Assembly (NCBI GenBank): GCA_035765895.1
Contig: DASTWL010000034.1
Span: 1 to 64,000, forward strand
Length of the DNA stretch: 64,000 bases
DNA from: Verrucomicrobiia bacterium
GTDB lineage: Bacteria > Verrucomicrobiota > Verrucomicrobiia > Limisphaerales > DSYF01
Direction of reading: 5' to 3'
Shown here: positions 1 to 7,070 of the stretch, in pieces
Numbering within the stretch: position 1 is the stretch's first letter
How the letters are laid out: every line of letters begins with the position of its first letter
The notes under the pieces: model-generated
Seen by the model: the letters and a program-made list of their open reading frames with translations, nothing else
What the model was told of the DNA's origin: nothing
The model's database searches: none
Made by a program: the position numbers and the translations under genes

Positions 1-3000
1 TTGTTGAACCCGCCCGCGAACGCCCCCGGTCCGGTGCTGCTGGGGAGTTCACCCGCGATCAGATTGGGTGTTTCCAGCACCCACGTCGGCGTGTCCGTGT
101 TCTGGTTCTCCGTGGATACGACGAGCGGCAGCGGGTTGGCCGTGGACGGCGAGCCGAACACGTTGATCTGGCTGAAACCGCAATATCCGTTCTCGATACC
201 CGGTGGCGTGGTGAAATCCGCCCGGATCGCGTAAACGTTGCCCGCCAGCAATCCGTTCGTGCCCGTGATGGTCCCGCGAACGACGGACTTGGTGCTCACC
301 GTGGGGTTGTTCGTCACCACCGCAATGGGGATGAATGTGGTGGGATTGGCCACTGTCGAGTAGGAGAGCGTCGCCCAGTCGGCGTCACGGCCGCCGTCGT
401 TCCAGCCGCTGGCGATGACGAGGTTGGTGATGTCGTAACCATTCGCGCTGGCCGGCAGCACATAGGTCACGAATTGCCCCGCACTGGGTCCGCACGTGGC
501 AAAGGCCGGATGCGGCCCGCCATCGATGATGGCCCCATAATCGCCGTCCGTCAGCACATACAATCCGCCCGCCAGGCCGTGGCTGTTGGGGTTCAAATCC
601 GGATCGGTGAAATCACCGGTTCCGTAGCTGTCGGGATACGCGTTGGCAATCAGGCTGCCGGCAAAGGACGCGGTGTCCCACGTCGGACTGAAGGTGCCCG
701 CATCCGACGTCTGATGCGCAAAGGCAACCATGGCATTGCCCACGGCGGCCGGCGCCGGATTGACGATCACCGGACATTCCCGCGTGGCCGTGCTTCCGGC
801 CCCGTTCGAGGCCACCAGCCGATAGCCGCCGTTGGTGGCTGTATCGGCGGGTTGCAGATTGGTCAGCACCAGACTCGCGGAGTTGGCGCCGGGAATGTCA
901 ACGCCATCCTTCTGCCACTGATAACTGGTGGCGCCGCTGAATCCCGCCGTGAGGGTCAGCGAGCTGCCCACCACGTCGTCCGCCGTGAGCGGCGTAATAC
1001 CCTGGGTTAGCACCGGCTTGGGCGCGGAGAGCGTTCCGCGGACAACGATTTCGGAATAGCCTTCGTAACCGTTCTCCGGCTGGGAACCCTGCAGGTTCCA
1101 ATTGATCTGCACCGCATAGACGTTTTGCGCGAGCGCGCCCGTTTGCGGCACCAGCGAGGTGCGCGTGGCCGACTGGGTCGCCTTTGGATTGGCCGGGTTG
1201 TAGTCAAAGGTGCCGATGCTGATGAATGTGTCGGGCGCCGCCACCGTGGAATACAGCACTTGATACTTTTGTTCATCGCGCCCGGCATCACCCCAGCCGC
1301 CGTAAACCACGATGTTCGTCAGGTCATAACCATTCGGCGCCACCGTGGTGTCGAAGGTGTAGGTCATGGATAACCCGGCACCGCCCCCCGGCCCGCAGGT
1401 GACGAGGTAGGGGCTGCTGCCCACGCCGGGCCAGTAATTCAGATAACCGACCGCGCCATCGGCCAGAATGGTCGGGTCGCCATAAGCCTGGTCCAGACCG
1501 TAATTGCCCACGCCCGGAGTGGCCGTTCCCGGACCGCTGCCAATGGGAAAGCCATGCACCAGATCGTTGTTCGTGTTGATGGTCCAGGTGGGATAGAAGT
1601 TCGTGCTGCTGCCCGCCGCGCCCAGGCCGCATTGGCCGGCATACTTCAGGATGACGTTGTTGACCGCCGCCGGGATGTTGCTGACGACGAGTGTCGCCGC
1701 GGTGGCATACGAGGGCGCCGCCGCACCATTCGTGGCGTTGACCGCCTTCAACTGGTAGGCGCCGGAACTGGCCACCTGAACGTTGGTCAGGGTGAGCGTC
1801 GCGTTCGTGGCGCCGGCGAGATCATTGGTCACGCCGCCGCTGATGAACTGCCATTGCAGCGCCGCCGGCGGCGAATTGCTGAAGGCCGCCGTGAAAACCA
1901 CGTCGTCGCCCGCCACCGTTTCCGCGTAGGCCGGCAGCGTGTCCTGCGTCAGGTAAGGCGACGGCGGCGGCGGCGGCGCCACGGTGTCCTGCCCTTGCAC
2001 GATGATTTCGGAAAGGCCCACGTAGCCGTTGTCAAAACCGCCGGCGCCCGGCACCCCGCCAAAATCAAACTTCAAGTTGGCCACGCCACTGGCCAGGGGA
2101 CTGCCATCACTCATCGCCAGCGCCACCCGGTTCGCGGAGGCGCCGGTCACACCTGGAGGATTGTAAAAGACCGTCGCGATCGGGAGGTAGGTCGTGGGCG
2201 CGGCGATGGTGGAGTAGGAAAGCGCGTAATACTGACCATCGCGATCCGCATTGCCCCAGCCGCTGTAAACCACGACGTTCGTCACATCCGAACCGTTCAC
2301 CAGGTTGGTGAGGGAATAAATCAACGTGTTACCCCCGTTGCTGCCGCAGGTCGCAAAGCCGCTGACGTCGCCGGAATTTCCCACCAGGCCGTCCGTCAAC
2401 ACGGGCGTGCCGCCCGAACTTTCCTGGGTGAAATTGCCCGTCAGAGTGCCCGGCATCAGTCCCGCGATTAGGTTCGGCGATTCCGGAGTCCAGGTCGGCG
2501 TAAACGGACTGCCGCCGGACTCGTTGGAAGTCGTGACGGAAACGACCGGCGAAACCACGCTCGTGGCCGTCGTCCCTTCCACCGTAATGGCGCCGTAACC
2601 GGCCCAGCCATTCTCCACTTGCGGCGTGGAAAAAACGAACGCCACCGCGGCGACATTTGCAGCGATCACCCCGCCCGCCGAATCGTCGATGACCACCCGG
2701 TTGGCCGACGCGGTGCTGGCCGGCACCGTGGGATTATAGCTGACCGAGGTTAAATACTGAAAATCACCCGGATCGGCTGCCGTGGAATACAGCACCGTGT
2801 AAGCCTGCGCATCGCGCCCCCGGTCGGCCCAGCCGCTGTAAACCGTGATGTTCGTCAGGTTGTATCCGTTGGCGGAAAGCGGCAGCGTGTAAACGATCAG
2901 CGACCCCGCGCCGGCACCGTTGCCACAGCTCACGTAGTTCGAGCTCGTGGTCGTGTTGCCCACCGGGTCCGGACCGGTGTTGCCGGGGTAGGTCGTGATC

Positions 3001-3269
3001 GCCAGACTGCCACCTGAAGTCAGGCTGTTGACGTTGCGGTTGGTGTCATCCAACGCAAAATTGCCCGCCGTGGTGTCCGGCGCCAGACCGGCGATCAAGC
3101 TGCCCGGCGACGGCGTCCAAGTGGGCGTGAAGGGATAGGTGTTGGCCGTGCCAACCTGATTGGAGGTGGTGATGCTCAGGGCCGCCGCCGCAGACCCGGC
3201 AAACGCCAGCAAGGCCAGGCCCGCCAGAAAGGCTGACAGGCCCCGCGGAGATGGTTGGGAGTTGTTCAT
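1..3269 (-). CDS. Giant secreted Ig-like/YST-module repeat protein (3' end beyond window)
   Basis: The minus frame stays open from an ATG at 3269 to the window edge, so at least 1089 residues are seen and the C-terminus is missing. The protein starts with a signal peptide (MNNSQPSPRG followed by an Ala/Leu-rich core ending in SAAAA). It then has at least five copies of a module of roughly 190 residues, each opening with a PTW-type strand and an LIAG/ALVHG-like stretch and carrying the signature Y-x-LTN-x-V-x-Y-S/G-GW-x(3)-GRD, then YST-x-A, and ending in ENGY-x-G. The modules begin near residues 45, 255, 555, 855 and 1055. Two Ig-like domains with QWQ cores lie between modules 2/3 (near residues 450-530) and 3/4 (near 760-835). 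This looks like an extracellular adhesin or carbohydrate-associated protein; the exact role is unknown. No Shine-Dalgarno site precedes the start. Confidence 0.85.
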   Translation of the reverse strand, partial: MNNSQPSPRGLSAFLAGLALLAFAGSAAAALSITTSNQVGTANTYPFTPTWTPSPGSLIAGLAPDTTAGNFALDDTNRNVNSLTSGGSLAITTYPGNTGPDPVGNTTTSSNYVSCGNGAGAGSLIVYTLPLSANGYNLTNITVYSGWADRGRDAQAYTVLYSTAADPGDFQYLTSVSYNPTVPASTASANRVVIDDSAGGVIAANVAAVAFVFSTPQVENGWAGYGAITVEGTTATSVVSPVVSVTTSNESGGSPFTPTWTPESPNLIAGLMPGTLTGNFTQESSGGTPVLTDGLVGNSGDVSGFATCGSNGGNTLIYSLTNLVNGSDVTNVVVYSGWGNADRDGQYYALSYSTIAAPTTYLPIATVFYNPPGVTGASANRVALAMSDGSPLASGVANLKFDFGGVPGAGGFDNGYVGLSEIIVQGQDTVAPPPPPSPYLTQDTLPAYAETVAGDDVVFTAAFSNSPPAALQWQFISGGVTNDLAGATNATLTLTNVQVASSGAYQLKAVNATNGAAAPSYATAATLVVSNIPAAVNNVILKYAGQCGLGAAGSSTNFYPTWTINTNNDLVHGFPIGSGPGTATPGVGNYGLDQAYGDPTILADGAVGYLNYWPGVGSSPYLVTCGPGGGAGLSMTYTFDTTVAPNGYDLTNIVVYGGWGDAGRDEQKYQVLYSTVAAPDTFISIGTFDYNPANPKATQSATRTSLVPQTGALAQNVYAVQINWNLQGSQPENGYEGYSEIVVRGTLSAPKPVLTQGITPLTADDVVGSSLTLTAGFSGATSYQWQKDGVDIPGANSASLVLTNLQPADTATNGGYRLVASNGAGSTATRECPVIVNPAPAAVGNAMVAFAHQTSDAGTFSPTWDTASFAGSLIANAYPDSYGTGDFTDPDLNPNSHGLAGGLYVLTDGDYGAIIDGGPHPAFATCGPSAGQFVTYVLPASANGYDITNLVIASGWNDGGRDADWATLSYSTVANPTTFIPIAVVTNNPTVSTKSVVRGTITGTNGLLAGNVYAIRADFTTPPGIENGYCGFSQINVFGSPSTANPLPLVVSTENQNTDTPTWVLETPNLIAGELPSSTGPGAFAGGFN

Positions 3270-3577
3270 AGCTGTTGGGAGGTTTGTTGCCGGAGGGAAC
3301 AGGTGGCCATCGGGCGGCTCAGGGTGGTTGTGCTCATGATTGTTGTCGTTCAACCCGCCAACGCCGGCGGCACCGCGCCAAACGCGCCGCGCCGTCACGA
3401 CCTCGGGAATTGATGACCGCCATTCTAGGCGGCTGCCGCCCACCGCCTATCCCCAAACCCGGTTAGCCGCAAATCACCGAAACAGGGGAGGGTTTCGCCG
3501 GACCCGCACGCTGTGCACTGCCGCCGGCATCGGGGAATCCTTGGCAAGCCCCGTCGAATCGGTCATAGTCGCGCCGT
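3270..3577. other. Intergenic region between divergent genes
   Basis: This 308-base stretch separates the minus-strand repeat protein from the plus-strand small basic protein and should hold both promoters. I see no convincing -35/-10 pair, repeat or RNA structure in it. Short reading frames within it lack family resemblance and run across the likely promoter. Confidence 0.5.
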
Positions 3578-3805
3578 ATGAGCAAAGACCTCAGTTCGCT
3601 TTCCATCCAACAATTGAAGCGGGCCGTGATTCTCAAGGAGAAGATCGCGCGCCTGAACAAGGAACTGGCCGCACTGGTGGGTGACACCGAAGTGGCGGCC
3701 GGCAAGCCTGCCAAGAAGCGCAAGATGACCGCCGCCGGCCGCGCCGCCATCAGCCGGGCCGCCAAGGCCCGCTGGGCGAAGTGGAAGGCCACCAAGAAGG
3801 GTTGA
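3578..3805 (+). CDS. Small basic coiled-coil protein with histone-like tail
   Basis: The 75-residue product has two parts. Residues 5-35 form an amphipathic heptad-like helix (LSIQQLKRAVILKEKIARLN) and residues 42-75 are Lys/Ala/Arg-rich with the core TAAGRAAISRAAKARWAKWK. Tails of this AGRAAIxxAxxARW type recur in small proteins of Verrucomicrobia and Acidobacteria and resemble histone H1-like tails, so a DNA-binding or nucleoid role is plausible but inferred. The gene is monocistronic: it is followed 55 bases downstream by a strong intrinsic terminator. The start is the only Met of the frame upstream of the helix. It could also be an RNA-binding protein. Confidence 0.75.
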   Translation: MSKDLSSLSIQQLKRAVILKEKIARLNKELAALVGDTEVAAGKPAKKRKMTAAGRAAISRAAKARWAKWKATKKG

Positions 3806-3860
3806 ACCGGCCGCCGGCACGGAGCCGGGCCGGCAGGAATTCAACAACAGTTTAGCGAGC

Positions 3861-3892
3861 GCGGGACAGGCGCATCACCTGCCCCGCTTTTT
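3861..3892 (+). terminator. Rho-independent terminator of the small basic protein gene
   Basis: The stem GCGGG-A-CAGG pairs with CCTG-C-CCCGC around a 7-base loop and is followed by five T. It ends exactly at the stop codon of the convergent aldo/keto reductase gene. Confidence 0.85.
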
Positions 3893-4917
3893 CACGCCCG
3901 CCGCCAGGCGTCACCATCGCAGTAGCCCGGCGCCCGGTAACTGCAATACCGCGACGCATCGAAGCCCGCGCATTGGGCCGTCAATTTTGCCTGCTCCGCG
4001 GGCGGCATCGGTTTGAAGGCGCGGGCAATCTTCAGATTGTCGCGCAGGTTTTCCAGCGAGTTCATCCCCACGACCTGCACCGTAATTGGCTGGCTGAGTG
4101 AAAAACGGATGGCCTGTTCCGCCGTCAGTTTGCCGTCCTTCACCACGCGGGCGTTGCCGCCGAGGCTCTTGATTGCGACCGCGCCCATCCCCCGCCGCAC
4201 CACGTCCGGCAGCACGCGCGTGCGAAATCCCGCCCGGTTCGCCTCAAACGCGTTGACCGGCATGAGGACCGCGTCGAACGGGTAATCGTGCTTCAACATT
4301 GCCAGGTGCACGTCCGGCGATTGATGACCGGTAAAGCCAACGTAACGGACCTTGCCCTGTTGGCGCGCCTCCTCCAGCGCCGCGATGGAACCGCCCGGCG
4401 CAAACGCCGCGTCCACCTGCTCCTGGTTGTCCAACTGGTGAATCATCCACAGGTCGAGGTGATCGGTCTGGAGGCGTCGGAGCGACTCTTCGAGCATGCG
4501 CAGGCCGACCTGCTTGTCCTTGCCGTGGGTGCACATCTTGGTCATGAGGAAAACCTTGTCACGCCAGCCGCCCGCCAGCGCCTTGCCCATCACTTCCTCC
4601 GAACGGCCGTTGTGGTATTCCCACGCGTTGTCCATGAAGTTGATGCCCTCATCGATCGCCTCGTGCACGATGCGGATAGAAGTGGCCTCGTCCGGTGCCG
4701 TGGCCAGCGTATGCCCGCCCACCCCGATGAGGGACACCATTTCGTCGGTCTTGCCGAGCTTGCGGCGCGGCACGCCGGCGCTGTGCGGCACCGTGATCGG
4801 CGCATTCGTTTCGGCCGCCAACAGCGGATGCGTCAGCGCCAGCCCGGCCGCCGCGGCGCCCACGCCTTTGAGAAAGGAACGGCGGGGAATGGAAGAAGGT
4901 GAATTCTGGGAGTTCAT
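3892..4917 (-). CDS. Tat-exported aldo/keto reductase
   Basis: The 341-residue protein belongs to the NAD(P)-dependent aldo/keto reductase superfamily. The N-terminus is a twin-arginine signal (PRRSFLKG, then a hydrophobic stretch ending near LLAAE), which decides the start at 4917; the open frame extends further upstream without coding character. The catalytic tetrad is visible: Asp96 and Tyr101 (in FMDNAWEYHNG), Lys127 (LMTK) and His160 (WMIHQLDN). It should reduce a carbonyl substrate, probably a sugar, outside the cytoplasm. The gene lies 82 bases downstream of a sugar isomerase-like gene on the same strand, which suggests shared transcription and a carbohydrate-related role. The substrate cannot be told from sequence. 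Confidence 0.9.
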   Translation of the reverse strand: MNSQNSPSSIPRRSFLKGVGAAAAGLALTHPLLAAETNAPITVPHSAGVPRRKLGKTDEMVSLIGVGGHTLATAPDEATSIRIVHEAIDEGINFMDNAWEYHNGRSEEVMGKALAGGWRDKVFLMTKMCTHGKDKQVGLRMLEESLRRLQTDHLDLWMIHQLDNQEQVDAAFAPGGSIAALEEARQQGKVRYVGFTGHQSPDVHLAMLKHDYPFDAVLMPVNAFEANRAGFRTRVLPDVVRRGMGAVAIKSLGGNARVVKDGKLTAEQAIRFSLSQPITVQVVGMNSLENLRDNLKIARAFKPMPPAEQAKLTAQCAGFDASRYCSYRAPGYCDGDAWRRA

Positions 4918-4999
4918 GGTGCCAATATGGCAATGGCGTTCAACCGAGGCGAACCATTCAATGTTGGTTCGCTCCCGGTCCACACCTCGACGCCGCAAC

Positions 5000-6031
5000 T
5001 CACGCCCCCATCCCGTCCTCAAACGAGCCGGCGGCAACCGGGAAGCACAGGTGGTCGCGCACCCAGGCGATGCCGTTGGCACTGCACGCGTCGAGATCGC
5101 GGTAGGCGCTTTCGGCTTCCACCACAAGCGGCGCGGTTTTCTTGCCGGTGACAGCACAGTAACGCTGCGGGTAGCCGACGTTGACAAGCATTTCGGCATA
5201 ACGCGTCAGGTTGAGTTCGCCGGTGGGCAGGTCCGTGAACTGCATGGCGCGGCCGGGCCAGTTCGGCTCCATCTTGCGCAGCGCCACGCCGGAACGAATC
5301 ACGAAATTCTTCACATGCGCGGCATAGATGCGGTCGCCCACGGCACGGAACCGCGCTTCCCACGCTTCGCCTTCCCAGCAGTGGGACGGGTCGGCATTCA
5401 CGGCCAGACACTTGTCGCCGTCGCACGCCGCCACCAGTGCGCGGAAGTCGCCGGCCGTCTGCGCCCCCGTGCCGGGATGGATTTCATGGCACAGGAAAAT
5501 CCCCAGCTTGTTCGCGTGGGCGCGCAGTCGGGCGGTCTTTTTCACGAAACGCTCCGTGCCTTCCGCCACGAGGTCGTAATCCGCACCCTTCCAGAATCCC
5601 CACGGATAGCCGGTCGCGACTTCCCAGCCGAAGGCCACGCCCCAAAACATCGGCACGATGCGAACGCCAAGTTCCGCACACAAATCCAGCAGGCCGAGCA
5701 GGTAGTCCTCCGCCCATTGTTCGATCTGCGCGGGTGATTTTTTCGCCACATCGGCGGGAATGAACGGACGCACGGTCGGACTGCCCGTCCAGGCCGTCGT
5801 GTGCACCCAGAACGGGCAATGCGCGGAAACACCGTCGAGCTGGAGCTTCGCCTTCTGGAATGCGGCGCGAATTTCCCTGGCCGAATGAAAGCCCTTGCTG
5901 CCTTGCAACATGAAGTTCGACGGCTGGGCGCCCGCGGCGCCGGACTTTTTGGCGTAGGCAAGAAATTGCGACAGTGATTTGGCGCCGTGCTGCGCGCCCT
6001 CGATGCTCGGGTGATAAAGCGTGTTGGCCAT
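5000..6031 (-). CDS. Sugar phosphate isomerase/epimerase family protein (TIM barrel)
   Basis: The 343-residue protein has the xylose isomerase-like TIM barrel pattern. Candidate metal ligands lie at barrel strand ends: Glu in LCHEIHPGTG, Asp/His in VNADPSHCWEG, His in YAAHVKNF, and Glu in VVEAES near the C-terminus. The phrase NADPSH is typical of this family. There is no signal peptide, so it acts in the cytoplasm. It probably isomerises or epimerises a sugar or inositol derivative. The gene precedes the Tat-exported aldo/keto reductase on the same strand and is divergent from tatD. The exact substrate is unknown. Confidence 0.88.
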   Translation of the reverse strand: MANTLYHPSIEGAQHGAKSLSQFLAYAKKSGAAGAQPSNFMLQGSKGFHSAREIRAAFQKAKLQLDGVSAHCPFWVHTTAWTGSPTVRPFIPADVAKKSPAQIEQWAEDYLLGLLDLCAELGVRIVPMFWGVAFGWEVATGYPWGFWKGADYDLVAEGTERFVKKTARLRAHANKLGIFLCHEIHPGTGAQTAGDFRALVAACDGDKCLAVNADPSHCWEGEAWEARFRAVGDRIYAAHVKNFVIRSGVALRKMEPNWPGRAMQFTDLPTGELNLTRYAEMLVNVGYPQRYCAVTGKKTAPLVVEAESAYRDLDACSANGIAWVRDHLCFPVAAGSFEDGMGA

Positions 6032-6242
6032 GGTTTTAAAAATGTTTCCGGGTGAACGTCCGAAAAGGATTTAGTCGGCCCGGCGCGCCGAAGCAAACGG
6101 ATTCTCTGCCCCCAAACGGGGAAAACCCGCGCCGGCTTCAAAGGCGCCGGCGCGAAGTGTCGGGCCTCAGCCTCCAGCTGGCCGCCGCTTTCCGGACTTG
6201 CCGAACCCGACCACCGCCCCGCATCGTGACCGCGCCCAAAGC

Positions 6243-7052
6243 ATGGCCATTTTTTACGACACCCACGCGCACCTGGATTATCCGGATTTCGCCGGCGACT
6301 TCCCTCAACTGCTGGAACGCGCCCGGGCGGCCGGCATTACGCGGCTCATCTCCATCGGCACGGACCTCGACAGCTCGCGCCGCGCCATCGCGCTCGCCGA
6401 ACAGCACGATGGCATTTACGCCGTCGTCGGCTGGCATCCGAATGACGCTGCTCAAGCGCCGGAGGATCTCCGCCCCGCTTTGCGCGAACTGGCACAACAT
6501 CCCAAGGTGGTTGCCATCGGTGAAACCGGGCTCGATTACTTCCGGCTCCCGAGCACACAAGGCGGCACGCCCGCCGAAGACGAACCCATCAAACGGCGGC
6601 AGGCGGACGTTTTCCGCCAGCACCTTGAAGTCGCCGCCGAAACCGGCCTGAACTGCGTCATTCACCAGCGCGGCGATTGCTTCGCGGACACGCTGGCGCT
6701 CCTGGAACCATTCGCCGGCCGTGTGCGCGGGCAGTTTCATTGCTTCGCAGGCAGCGTGGCGGAGATGCAACGCGTCCTGGCGCTGGACTCGCTCGTCAGC
6801 TTCACCGGCATTGCCACCTTCAAGAACGGCCAGAACGTGCGGGACGTGATCGCCGCCACACCGCTGGGACGGTTCATGCTGGAAACCGATTGCCCGTTTC
6901 TCGCGCCCGTGCCGCACCGTGGCAAACGCTGCGAACCGGCCTTTGTGAAGGAGATCTCCGAAACCGTTGCGCAGGTGAAAGGCTGTCCGCTGGAGGAATT
7001 GAGCCGTGCCACCTGTGCAACCGCGCACGAGTTTTTCCCCAAGCTGAAGTAA
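6243..7052 (+). CDS. tatD: TatD family metal-dependent hydrolase
   Basis: The 269-residue protein matches TatD/YcfH-type DNases. It opens with the metal site YDTHAHLDYP, followed by Glu in AIGETGLDY, His in CVIHQR, His in GQFHCFAG and Asp in LETDCPFLAP, and has the late family phrase RGKRCEPAFV. These are the expected metal ligands of the amidohydrolase-like barrel. The family is reported to have 3'-5' exonuclease activity and roles in DNA repair. The start at 6243 is chosen because MAIFYDTHAHLD is the family N-terminus; the frame is open 45 bases further upstream. It converges with the flavoprotein gene, leaving 18 bases between the stops. Confidence 0.93.
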   Translation: MAIFYDTHAHLDYPDFAGDFPQLLERARAAGITRLISIGTDLDSSRRAIALAEQHDGIYAVVGWHPNDAAQAPEDLRPALRELAQHPKVVAIGETGLDYFRLPSTQGGTPAEDEPIKRRQADVFRQHLEVAAETGLNCVIHQRGDCFADTLALLEPFAGRVRGQFHCFAGSVAEMQRVLALDSLVSFTGIATFKNGQNVRDVIAATPLGRFMLETDCPFLAPVPHRGKRCEPAFVKEISETVAQVKGCPLEELSRATCATAHEFFPKLK

Positions 7053-7070
7053 ACCGGCCGGACGCCGCCG

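Noticed and set aside
6128-6154. A 9-bp hairpin (CGCGCCGGC/GCCGGCGCG) between the divergent isomerase-like and tatD genes
   Set aside because: Not followed by a T run behind any gene end; in such GC-rich DNA the pairing alone is weak evidence.
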